A DNA stretch of 64,000 nt from Blasia pusilla. Taxonomy: Eukaryota; Marchantiophyta; Marchantiopsida; Blasiales. The position numbers and the translations under genes are program-made. The notes beneath the pieces were generated by a model. The model saw only the letters and a program-made list of their open reading frames with translations. It ran no database searches and had not been told where the DNA came from. Of this stretch, positions 29,055-38,894 are shown in pieces (within the stretch, counting starts at the first letter, position 1; each line of letters starts with the position of its first letter). The stretch is taken from assembly GCA_050084515.1 (NCBI GenBank), contig CM114272.1, positions 55,366,001 through 55,430,000 on the forward strand, given 5' to 3'.

Positions 29055-30012
29055 GTATCCGAGGGGAACGTCACCCACCACTGGATCCAAGATTGCGACA
29101 GGGTTAAGAAGGTGCTTACGACGCACCTGGCAGAGTACAAGGGATTCCTGGGTGACGATATGGTCGATGAGATGCTGGCGAAGGGAGCTCAAATAAAGAA
29201 GAAGACATGGGAAAATACCTTCATTTCCCAAGATGCAGCCGTCACGATGGTCTGTTGGTCCAAGATCCATGCCGCCAAGAAGAGTGCTACATTGGAACTT
29301 GAGCAAAGGGAGAACGTCTTTGCGTCGGAATGGGGTAAATTTATTCAAGGTGCCGTATCTGCAGCTACAAAGTACACTGCAAGCAAGATGGAGCATTACA
29401 TTGCAATTCTCAACCTTGAACTTGGCCTAGAATTTTACAATGAAGGCGATAATCAAGCGCCATCGGAAGAGAGACGAAGACCCACATGGTCAGATTGGAG
29501 AGAAAGTGTTGCTGGACCGCGTGCATAGGTTTGCGCTGTCTGGCGTATTCGAGTTTAGGCGAATCCAAGTCATGAAAATCAGTCTCGGGGGCACCGAGGC
29601 GCAGAAGCGGGTGGCACACCACCCTCCGGGAGTTTTAGATCCAGTGATCTCCCATTGGCTATGTGAATGGTCATTCTGGGACGCGCTACGCCTTATCAGG
29701 AATTCCATGATCGTGGGTCTACAAGGGGAGTTGAAGAAGATTGAGCCAGTTCCAGAGGAAGCAAACCTAGAGGCTGCAGAAGATTTTGAACTATGGCTTG
29801 ATGACATCAGAGATAAGCCGACAAAAAATCCAGGATTTTGGATGATGTTCAAGAATCACATCCTCCCTCAAGCAGATCTGGACGAGGAAATAGACGCGGG
29901 AAAACGGGATTTTTCAAAGAAGAATCGGGATCTTCTGGAGCAGGCGGCCAAGTCATCTCGACAAAGAGCTGCCCAACAAATGGTGAACCTCATCAATTGT
30001 GTGAATGCATGA
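29055..30012 (+). pseudogene. M1 fourth coding block
   Basis: Frame 1 reads VLTTHLAEYKGFLGDDMVDE, TWENTFISQDAAVTMVCWSK, LEQRENVFASEWGKFIQGAV, ATKYTASKMEHYIAILNLEL. A shift at about 29440-29520 moves to FEFRRIQVMKISLGG, AHHPPGVLDPVISHWLCEW, DALRLIRNSMIVGLQGELKK, FELWLDDIRDKPTKNPGFWM, ending at a stop at 30010. Codon pattern and length argue for real coding ancestry. I do not recognise a domain. Confidence 0.55.
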
Positions 30013-30105
30013 ACCTGGCACAAATTTTTGTCGGCGTGCAAATTGTGGGCTTCTCCGCCCAATGGAGGGGGATTCTCCATGTACGACATGGAGATAGGAT
30101 AAGGC

Positions 30106-30830
30106 ATGTCCGACTGGAAAGTAATAAATTGTCCAATCTGGTTGGACTTCAATGACCCTCAGGAAATTACAGAAAAAAATCTATGCGTGGTCTATAATGC
30201 AGTGGTTGCTGGTAGGGACGACATTCCAAACTTCGTGAAGCTTGACAAATTTTTCGAACGAGATGCGGAGAAGCAAGCTCCAGAGACAACGGAGTTGATA
30301 CACTCGGGAGAAGCAAAAGCAGGAGGCGCTTGGTTCATGTGAGGGAGGAGATAAGGATGTGGAATACACTCCATCATCCTTGGGCAGGCATACAGAAACG
30401 ACCACCAAGACAAATGTCCTTCTTCACCAGACTCATCTTGTTGATGAACTGCAGAGTTTCAGTTGTCAGGAATCTACACCTGCCATCGAGAAATTGACGG
30501 TGCATGGGGTTGTTGAGGAGGTCGCGGTGGACCTCTTCATTGCAGATTTGCCTTTTGGGTTTCGCTTGTGGGACAAAAATCCGTCTGACACTGTCCCAGA
30601 CTCAAATGTCCCGCTTTCCTATGACCAGATCGCTCAACTGTTTTCTTTTGCTAATGCGTATCTCAGTGACACGGGTTGTTTCTTGGTCCTTTCTAGAGGG
30701 AGCGAAGATGAACTTTTCAACCTTCAGTGCGTGAAGAGGTTGTTGAAGTGGAGGATGGCGCAATCGTGGGTCATGAAAAATGAGTATCCACTCAGATCGG
30801 CGAAAAATCGAGTCCGAGTAAGCTCCACTT
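30106..30830 (+). pseudogene. M1 fifth coding block: first half of beta-class DNA N-methyltransferase-like fold
   Basis: After WKVINCPIWLDFNDPQEI and NAVVAGRDDIPNFVKLDKFF (stop at 30340, then a new frame), the reading VDLFIADLPFGFRLWD carries a motif-IV-like (D/N/S)PP(Y/F) loop (here DLPF) at the end of a hydrophobic strand. It is followed by LSYDQIAQLFSFANAYLSDT and GCFLVLSRG. A catalytic loop, helix, then GCFLVL strand is the pattern of beta-class N4-cytosine/N6-adenine methyltransferases. The Pro-to-Leu change in the loop argues against activity. The block ends near GTCCGAGTAAGC (30810-30822), a possible donor. Confidence 0.55.
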
Positions 30831-30834
30831 TTTA

Positions 30835-31480
30835 ACGAATTGAGATGGTTCAGAAATACAACCCGTCGGAACCCAACAGGTTGCAAATTCACCTTAGGAA
30901 CCAAATGGGTTGCAAGTAGAATTGCTTTTGTACTTGTGTCTACACTGATGCAACCTGTCTAAAAGCAACGGGTTGCAAATTCACCTACATGTCTCCAGTG
31001 ATTGCAACCTATCGGAAGGTGATGGGTTGCAAGTAGCATTGCTTTTCCACTTGTGTCAAGAGTGATGCAACCCGTCTGAAAGCAACGGGTTGCTCTCATA
31101 TTAGGAACTTCTCAACTATGAACAATTCGATCGAGTTGTAAGCCAATCGTCGGACTCTGATAGGTGGTGGTTCTGTCCAGCAAAATGAGCAACTTGTCAA
31201 CTTCCGACGGGTTGCTCATAGGCAAAGAATCCTCTTAGAGTTGTAAAGCAACCCGTCGGAGTCCAACAGGTTCTTGTTCTGTCAGGCCTATAGGCCAAGT
31301 TCCGACGGGTTGGTAATCACACGAGACTAGTAGGACGGGTTGAAAAGCAACCCGTCGGACTCGAATAGGTTGCTCTTGTGTCTAGCCAAATGAGCAACCC
31401 GTCGGATCCCGACGGGTTGCACTTTGTGTCACTTTATGGAGAGTAGACCAGTGGCCATGGTCTACTACCTTTTTCTTTTT
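30835..31480 (+). repeat. M1 second palindrome cluster (probable intron)
   Basis: About ten palindromes at roughly 30858, 30952, 31006, 31066, 31147, 31192, 31249, 31290, 31347-31373 and 31394-31420, spaced 40-95 bp. The last is almost perfect (arms GCAACCCGTCGGA and its reverse complement). The segment has no open frame and separates the two MTase halves. Confidence 0.85.
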
Positions 31481-31549
31481 GCTGAGATTATTTTCCACCT
31501 GCTTGCTCACAAATGGACCACTCATTTTTCTACTGCTTTGTAAGGCCCG

Positions 31550-32023
31550 AGCACAACTTCCAGGTATTCCAGATCCAGTGGATCCATGCTCGGATGGCTA
31601 CAACTTAGATAGTCTCTACAATCCCCCCTTCCCCCGGAAATTTTCATGCAGGAAGATACCCCCTTACTTGGAGGAAGGGAGAAGTCGCATGCCTTGATGC
31701 AAACGCTCATGGAGCTCTGCTCGAGACCAAGTGACTTGGTCTTTAACTTAGTGGGCCTATTAGGGGCAAGTATTAGAGGCGCCTGGCAGAGTGGCAGGAA
31801 CATTCTCTGTCTTGAGGGAAGGTCTGAACTTTTCAACCTTTGCAAAGAGGCAAAGGCGGATTACGAGATGCTAGTGGGAGTATACAACTCGCCTCCAAAG
31901 CCAACTGCTCAAGCTCCAGAGCCACCATTGATAGTGACATTATCGTCACTTCCTACAATTCCAAAAATTGGGAGGGCAAAGTCGACAGTAATTATGAAAG
32001 AGCTCTCGGACGATGACAAGTGA
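31550..32023 (+). pseudogene. M1 sixth coding block: second half (motifs X and I) of N-methyltransferase-like fold
   Basis: After an acceptor-like TTTTCATGCAG (31651) the frame reads EKSHALMQTLMELCSRPSDL then VFNLVGLLGASIRGAWQSGR and NILCLEGRSELF. This fits the C-terminal part of beta-class DNA N-MTases: EKP..L...I...S..GD.V.D.FGGSG....A...GR....E. The AdoMet loop FxGxG is degraded (LVGLLGAS). A preceding reading, NLDSLYNPPFPRKFSC, may be an extra exon. Motif IV before motifs X-I is exactly the beta-class order. The tail ends KELSDDDK and a stop. Confidence 0.55.
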
Positions 32024-32360
32024 GTTCAAAGATTTATCGAAGCCAGCTTGACTAAAGCATTTTGGAGTTGGGATTTACTGGTTTCCAAGGGCGGAGCACA
32101 TATTGATACTTGATGGGTATCACCTTGCAGAGCATACAAGATTCACTGTCGACGAAGGCGTTGGGACTCAAATCATCTTACATGGGACCGTTATGGTGTA
32201 CCTAGGGGGGGGCCAAGGCTCTTGAATTCCCCAACATTTACAATCCCTGTCTACAATCGGCCAGAGGAACCATTTGTATCCCAAGACATTCCTTTTGCAT
32301 AAGAACCTAGGAGAGTTAGGAGTAAATTTGTAGATGACGAGGCTGAAGAAATCATAGACT
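32024..32360 (+). pseudogene. M1 C-terminal remnant
   Basis: Several frames carry coding-like pieces: GIYWFPRAEHILILDGYHLA, HTRFTVDEGVGTQIILHGTV and VYNRPEEPFVSQDIPFA. Each is cut by stops or frameshifts. I infer a decayed continuation of the M protein; no domain is recognised. Confidence 0.4.
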
Positions 32361-32489
32361 AGATCAAATGTACATTTCTGAGCTTCCCTCGGATGTAATA
32401 AAGGACAAGAAGTTTTTGCACCATGATGGTTTTTGTAAATTTTTTCTGAATTGTTGTTTTTTCATGTCGATTGTGTTGGCCTATCTACT

Positions 32490-33060
32490 CGATGTTTTTT
32501 ATTTTGCAACCCGTCGGATTTCGATGGGTTGCAAACTAGGGAACCAAAGACTGTAAAATTACGATCTGGTTGCAAATTGGGGTTGTGGTTTGCAACCATA
32601 AAAATGAGGGAGCAATGAGCAAGTTTGGATTCTCTCGGATTCTGACAAGTTTCAGTTTTTGGACAAGGTTTGCAACCCGTCGGAAATCGAAGGGTTGCAA
32701 ACCAAGAACTAAGTTTGCGATAGGTGGAATTCCGAGAAGTTGCAAACTGATGATTTCCTGCTATTGCAACCCGTTGGTTTCCGATGGGTTGTTTGTCTGC
32801 AGGTAGCGAGTGGAGTTGAAATTTTTTATTCTCTCGGGCGTGATTTTGTTTCTATGAACCCGTCGCACGTCAACAGGTTGGAAGCCAAAAACAAAATTTG
32901 GATGACTACAGATGTATGCACAAATTCTCGTGTCTTCTGATATTTGTAGACCAGGTTGACGAAGTTACTACCAGGACTCTCTTTGCAACCTTTTTTTAAA
33001 CCCTATTTTCTGTCATCCATTTAGGCAACTTGTCGAATTCTGACAAGTTGGCTGCTTGAG
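32490..33060 (+). repeat. M1 third palindrome cluster (3' flank)
   Basis: Palindromes at about 32504-32530 (CAACCCGTCGGA then TTTCGATGGGTTG), 32672-32700, 32765-32790, 32856-32880 and 33023-33050. No coding pattern. The segment ends at the start of the right LTR copy (33168). Confidence 0.8.
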
Positions 33061-33167
33061 TGATTTTCTTTTCCTGTTTGTCCAACTTTTCAAGCATTCT
33101 GGAAGGCTTCTTCACTTTTGCCTTGTTCCCACATTATCTTCATACCATTCTTCTCTAACACGTCGTC

Positions 33168-34310
33168 GTATAGTAAAATCAGCCAGTGTGTAAACTCCTT
33201 CCTTGTTAAGTGTTAGAGAGAGTTTTATTAGTATTAAGTAAATTAGCTTAGGAAAAGGAAATTCCCATGTTTAAACCTCTTTATGGTGCCTCTTTTATGC
33301 GGGCCCAAATTTAGGAAAAGAGGTAATAAATAAAGGATGACTTTATAAAAGTAAAGTAGTAAGGTTGGTGCTCTAATGAAAAGCAAAAGTAGGCTTGCTT
33401 GGTGGCTAGGTTAGTTGGGGTAATTTGGAAAATAACAAGTGGGTAAAAGAGGATATTTTGGAAGAGATAAGAGGAAATCTACTTGTGTCAAAATATGATT
33501 GGCTAAGCCTTGAGAGGAAGCCATGTGGCACAAGATAAGATTAGCTCTATTTCGTACTCTTGTGGGTCTCTTGTAAGTATATAAAGAGGAGGGATATTCA
33601 AGGGTTAATCACCTTCTATTCCACATCTTGAGTCTTTCGTATCACTCTCGAGTGTATGACTTTGGGATTGCTTGCTCTTCCAATGAGAGTGGATCACCCC
33701 TCTTGGGAGAGTAACTTGACCATGGTCTATTCTTCGAGAGGTTTCTAGAGTGTGGTGTGTGTGTGTGGATATGAGAGGTTTGTCATCTTAGAGGAGTTTA
33801 GTCATACTAAAATAGTGAATGTTTTGGCTTGTTACTTCCCCAATGAGAGTGGATTACCCCTCTTGGGAGAATAACTCCGCCAAAACCCATTCTCTTGACA
33901 GACATCCTTGATAGAGTAGAGAATGTCTGTCAAGGATGGATAGGGGTGGAGTACGAGTTGTGCCTGACTTTCCTTTCCTTAATCCATACCATGTCAAGAT
34001 ACTCTTTGTAGATAGGCACTGGTTCATTCGCTATTTAGTTTATCACTTTGGGGAGGCATTCATGAACCAAGTGATTCAATCTCGAACTCCGGTGATCCTT
34101 CCTATCGTCACGTATGAAAGGACATGGGATTTTACTTTGTATGTCCTTATATAGCGATCCATGGACGTCAATAGCCCTGCTCAAGTAGGTTTTAATACTA
34201 GTTGTGCTATCTTCCTCGTATACAAGCGTAAAATAGTTTATAGGAATTTTATAGTTAGGAATTTCAGGGTCCGATGTTACGAAGAAGTGATCGCCTCGGC
34301 ACTTCCATTT
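33168..34310 (+). repeat. LTR-like direct repeat, right copy
   Basis: It matches 25500-26612 in the same orientation, differing by point changes and small indels (for example an extra GACAGACATCCTTGATAGAG near 33897). It begins GTATAGTAAAATC and carries a TATATAAA box at 33578-33585. Together with the left copy it frames M1. It may be a solo LTR of the third gypsy family; the flanks do not show a clear target-site duplication. Confidence 0.75.
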
Positions 34311-34361
34311 GTGATACCTGTCGTGAGAGAATGGAGAGTATACATAAAAATTTTGTATTGA
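33936..34361 (+). other. Open reading within and past the right LTR copy
   Basis: Two adjacent readings with one stop between them (34153): VVPDFPFLNPYHVKILFVDR, HFGEAFMNQVIQ, PVILPIVTYERTW, then NTSCAIFLVYKRKIVYRNFI and CYEEVIASALPFVIPVV. The left copy (26260-26620) encodes the same peptides with more stops. It could be a fragment of retroelement coding sequence next to the LTR rather than LTR proper. No domain recognised. Confidence 0.35.
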
Positions 34362-34479
34362 AAAAGGAGATCTTCTCAGAGAGTTCATCTTGCATCGACC
34401 GCGTCTGCCGCAGCTAGAAGGCCTGCCTTTACTCAAAGAAAGGCTCTCGACACGACAACGTTATTTCTGAGACGTGTTG

Positions 34480-35115
34480 GATTCCTACTACTTGTCGGAC
34501 TCCAACATGTTGCATGACTTAGGTTTATTCCCTTATGATCGTTTCATTTTTTGGGTTTACTATTATTCATTTGCCTCTTCTGCATCTTCCACTTTTGACG
34601 TCCTCCCGTACATTCCTGAAATCTGCCACAATACTAGCCCAACTCTTCCATGCATGCCTACTCTAAGGTGACTCTAAGAACATCTTCTTGATTGATGCCA
34701 CGTCTTGCAACAAGTCCGATTCAAAGAGGTTGCATAGGTTCAAACTTGTCAGAGGAAACCCATGGTAACAACTTTGTCTTTTTTTTCTTTATCTTGCAAC
34801 CCGTTGGGTTCCGATGGGTTGGAAGATAAACAAAAAAAAGACATTGCTTGCAAGCTGTCGGATTTCGACACGATGCAAGCGCTTTAATTGAAATTTTTTT
34901 TGTTTGCCCCATGGACTTATCGTATCTTCCAACCTGCCGGATTCTGATGGGTTGCAGGGCAGAATGAAATCACTTGTCAAGATCCTTCTTCAAATGGATA
35001 TGAAGTTTCCAAAACTTTGGAAGATGGCATGCAAGCTGGGAAGAATGCTAATATCGTTTGCTCTTGCTCCCCATTATCTTCAAAGCATACTTCTGGAATA
35101 TCTGATTTTGTAAGA
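34480..35115 (+). repeat. M-family 3' fragment with palindromes
   Basis: Palindromes or halves at about 34489, 34794-34820 (CAACCCGTTGGG then TTCCGATGGGTTG), 34850 and 34928-34955. The end, CCCATTATCTTCAAAGCATACTTCT (35070), resembles CCACATTATCTTCATACCATTCTTCT just before the right LTR (33130). So the LTR copy may have inserted next to, or duplicated, the 3' end of M1. Confidence 0.6.
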
Positions 35116-35689
35116 GGTTGCAAGCTTAGGTATTGTAATTCCCTTGCAAAAATGAAACCTTAACATTGTCATTTTTCACAATTTATTACCATAATTTTTA
35201 ATTCATTCTTCGTAACTCCTAGCCTCGTTTCCTTCATTGTAGTCCCGTTGGAATTACAAGTTTGTCATGACTGGTTGTTAGATTCTCACGAAGTGTTGGG
35301 GATGAGGGTGGGAGTCTTGGATAAACAACCCACTGTGGTGCACTTCTTACTCTCTTTGAAAAATTTCTTTCATTTGAAGTAGGGAAGAAACCTCAAAAAG
35401 TCAAGAAAGTTTTGAAGAGAGTTAAAGGATTTGACCCTTTTTTTTTTAGAGAGACTCTCCTCTCTTTGTCTCTTCCTCTCCTCTCTTACTCTCTCTTGCC
35501 AGAATACCAGCCCCCCAAAGAGACGATGATAGGGAGGAAATGAATGTGAATGAGAGAGTGAGTGAGAGATGGCCTTTATATAATGAATAGTAGACCTAGT
35601 CCATATGTATATACTAAGAACATGTGTATGCTCAGAGAGTCTTCATCTTCCTCTCTCTATGAGAGATAGAGAGAGTTCAATTCGAGGGA

Positions 35690-36510
35690 AAGTCACCGTT
35701 CAATACGATAGCAGTAGTTCAAACCGCGTATGCTTCTATCTTGATCTCCTCTTTTCTTCGTGAAGCAAGTGATACGATAGTGAAGACCCATGTTGCAAGG
35801 ATATGAAGGTGAAGTAAGGTTGGATTAGGGTGATATTGAAGTAAGGTTAGATTCCAAACCAACTAAATCATCCTAGAAATTTCCTTGAGAGCTAACAGAA
35901 AAAAAAATCGCTCCAAAGTTAGCCTACAAGGGAGAGCCATCAGTTAATACAAGGGAGAGTCACCATTCAATATGAGGAAGAGTCACCGTTCAATGCGAGG
36001 GAGAGAGAATCACCAGCAATCCAATTCAATCCACACAGTCTTCCCTCATATCTCCTCTTCGTGAAGAAAGTGATATATATACGATACAATAGTGAAGACC
36101 CGTGTTGCAAGTAATACGAAGGTGAAGTAAGGTTGGATTAGGTTGGTAATAAAGTAAGGTTGGATTCTAAACCAACTGAATCTTCTTGAGAGCTAACAGA
36201 AAAGAAAAAAAGTTCACCTACGAGGGAGAGTTATCTATAATAGTGAAGATCCGTGATGCAACTGATACAAAGGTGAAGTAAGGTTGGATTCCAAACCAAC
36301 TAAATCGTCTAGAAATGAGATTCATTGTATTGCAATATGATAACATTCTCATCTGCACAAGCTCTGTCTTGATCTCCTCTTCATGAAGCAAGTGATATGA
36401 TAGTGAAGACCCATGCTGTGCTACAAATGATACGAAGGTGAAGTAAGGTTGGATTGCAAACCAGCTACATCATCCTAAAAATCTGCTTGAGAGCTAACAA
36501 AAAGAAAATT
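35690..36510 (+). repeat. Diverged tandem repeat array
   Basis: Three to four irregular copies (about 35750, 36050, 36240, 36370) of a unit containing TCTCCTCTTCGTGAAG(C/A)AAG, GATAGTGAAGACCC, GATACGAAGGTGAAGTAAGG, TTGGATTCCAAACCAACTAA and TTGAGAGCTAACAGAAA, interleaved with AGGGAGAGTCACC(A/G)TTCAAT units. Period roughly 130-310 bp. Confidence 0.7.
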
Positions 36511-37758
36511 TTCCTCTACATCATCGATCCAATGAGAGAGATACCTCAAACTCGGGCCGGATCAATTTGATTTAGTGGTTTGTAGAGGATCTCCACGGCC
36601 TCGACACATGGTCAAGATATGCTAGCTTGCAATTCCTCCAAAGCCCACAACACCACAATTGTGCTCTACACCATAAATTGAGTCCCACATTCTCTTCTAT
36701 TGAGAACCAACGTGCATCTCCTTAGGATATAAAGTTGAATATGCATTGTGAATTTTGATGAAATGTGTTGTAAACCGTGCTTCATCCAACAGTCATATAC
36801 ATGAATCAAATACACACTCATGTAATAGCAAGAGAAAGTGTATACAAGGACTCCCAAAATATGTGTGATCTTCCTTATTGATCGCTCCTAGCGCACTCTT
36901 CAAGAGAGAATCTAGGCTCAATACATGCAAGTCGCACTATACTACGGATCCTAACAAGGGTCTGCAATCCTAAGGAGATGAGCTCCAAATGAGCTTCATC
37001 CCAGGTATACTCCTTGGGCACCTCCATGGATGACCTGTACACACAGGTCACTTCCCTCCTAGCAGGTCACTCCCAACCTATAGTACACACATACTAGCTC
37101 CCTAACAACAACACATGTGGTCCCCTCATGAGACCAACTACCAACTAACCCACGACCCTATAGCTCCAAGTGGAGCCATACATGATTGGGAAGGTCAACC
37201 TCTCCAAGGCTGCCACTCCTCATAAAGGGAAGGGTGACCTACACTTGTAAGTCACCTCCTAAAAGTAAGTTACATATCACCTCTCAAAATAGGGAAGTAC
37301 AAGATCCCTCTAAGGCCTCGATACTATCTCGCCCTACACCTCATCTACCATCACACCCGCCGATCGTCGCCCCCACTCTAGCCCACCATCAATGGCCTAA
37401 TTTTTGGTGCCTATGTGGCACCCGCATGGCATCTGCATGGAGCCGATATGGAGCCCGCATAGAGCTTGCATGGATCCCCCATCCCGCAAATCCCGCGGGG
37501 ATACGTGGCGGCCTAAGAGTGGCTTGGGCCAAGTTGAAACTTGCCCTAGTTACGATTCAAGCACAATGAACCTCCATTGAAGGATGGATCGTCCTCTCAA
37601 GCGATTGAAGGATGGAACCACTTCTCTCCGCAAATCGGGCTCAAACCCAAAAAATCTCGTCCTCTCATCCTTCATGCTCAAATAGTATTGAAGGATGGAA
37701 CCGCTCCTCTTCCCAAATCGGGCTTGAACTCGACATGATCCACTTCTCTCCAAGAATT

Positions 37759-37761
<3 letters not shown>

Positions 37762-37793
<32 letters not shown>
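37762..37793. repeat. (GA)n microsatellite
   Basis: About 16 uninterrupted GA units. Confidence 0.95.
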
Positions 37794-37795
<2 letters not shown>

Positions 37796-38439
37796 ACGAA
37801 CTTACCTAAATCGGCCAAAAATGATTGTGGAATGCGGATGAACTGATTTCAATAAGAAACAAAATGAAATGGTAAGGATGAAAGTGAGGAATTCCGGAGA
37901 AGCGTACTCCGTTTGAGGAGTTAGTCACAAGTAGGAGTTAGTCAAGGAGAACACATAAAAAAATCTCTAGACCACGAATGTAGCATACGAAGAAATAAGC
38001 AGCCCTTACCAACCATGAAGAGTCCAGACACAAGAAAGAAATCTAACAGCGAGCGCAATCATATCAAAATCAATTCAACCACAACAAAGAGTCCCGACTC
38101 AAGAAAGAAATCTAACAACGTGCCCACAATCAATGACAGATCTTTTTAAAATGTGGATGAGAGGCGGATCTTTTCGTTTCTAAGGTTTAAAAAAACCTAA
38201 AAACCGAATCCAAGGTGCGAGTCTACTAGGGTTTGAACCTACTAGGAAAACCATTTTCATAATTCCCTAACAAGGCACTATCTTCTTCCCTCCAAACTCC
38301 CTCAAAGAATAAATAAATTCCTAGTTAGAGATGCAAATTTATATAAAATTAAATTTTAAATAAATATAGATATGAAAAAAATATTATTTATATTATGTGA
38401 GTATAAACCCTATCTTATTTCAACGTCTTCCTTGGAAGG

Positions 38440-38894
38440 GCAACTAGTATAAAGACCCTATTGTTCTTTTAAGGGCGCCATGGAATAAATTCAACCCTAT
38501 TGTTCTTCCCCAAAACTTAATAAGTCTTCCGAGGGACGCAATTAAAAAACCCCTTACTTTATCGCGTGTGACGGGGTATTTTTGTGGAATTGAGACCCCT
38601 GAGAGATTATCCAATAGATTGGCAAAGTCATTTGACTTGGAAGTGGATGCCGCGGAGGCTGACAGGTTAACTAAATTTTGTGCCCTATAAAGTGTTAACT
38701 TGAAGAGAGCGTGTATCAATCTCAAGACATATAAGGATAAGAAGCATAATGTTGTAGAGTCGGCTCTCCTAGAAAGATTCTGTGTAGAGTTAAGAAGTGC
38801 TCAACGTCTTTTCAAGGGACGTAGTACTTCTATGGGGCTGACATTGACCGTTCCATGTGTAATAACATTGATTTCTGATAAGAATGTAGTAGTA
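38440..38894 (+). other. Unrecognised open reading upstream of LTR fragment
   Basis: One plus frame stays open with a single stop (38688): PIVLLRAPWNKFNPIVLPQN, GIETPERLSNRLAKSFDLEV, ADRLTKFCAL, then VNLKRACINLKTYKDK and ALLERFCVELRSAQRLFKGR. It runs into the LTR fragment at 38895. It could be a small exon or retroelement fragment; I recognise no family. Confidence 0.3.

Larger units (their letters stand above)
26613..33167 (+). pseudogene. M1: multi-exon gene with coiled coil and N4/N6-type DNA methyltransferase-like end
   Basis: The fullest copy of a family with at least four representatives here (M1; M2 at 40856-43560; M3 at 7408-8150; M4 at 58561-58770). Coding blocks: 26675-26905, 26904-27556, 27620-28100, 29055-30012, 30106-30830, 31550-32023 and 32024-32360. 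They are separated by non-coding DNA full of a ~25-bp palindrome (28133-29020, 30855-31425, 32500-33050). At 29050 the acceptor TTTGGATTTGCAG leads into the third exon. Premature stops and frame changes are present in several blocks. Function is inferred only from the C-terminal motifs. It could be a domesticated or mobile gene; no terminal repeats or transposase were seen. Confidence 0.65.
35116..38439. other. Gene-free region with tandem repeats and simple sequence
   Basis: No supported gene. It holds a CT/GA-rich stretch at 35435-35690, a diverged repeat array at 35690-36510, a direct repeat at 37575-37745 (ATTGAAGGATGG ... CAAATCGGGCT twice), a GA microsatellite at 37762-37793 and an AT-rich stretch at 38300-38410. 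The 127-codon reading at 37186-37569 has no recognisable feature and is not called. Confidence 0.5.

Noticed and set aside
28133-31420. CRISPR-like array
   Set aside because: Repeats are palindromic and diverged, spacing is irregular, no cas genes, and the context is a plant intron.
25500-34310. One LTR retroelement with M1 as its interior
   Set aside because: M1 has introns with splice signals, no gag, RT or PBS, and M2 exists without these LTRs. The left LTR is better explained as the 3' LTR of the gypsy element at 21691.
37186-37569. 127-codon ORF
   Set aside because: Odd composition, no motif, no relatives in the window, surrounded by repeats.
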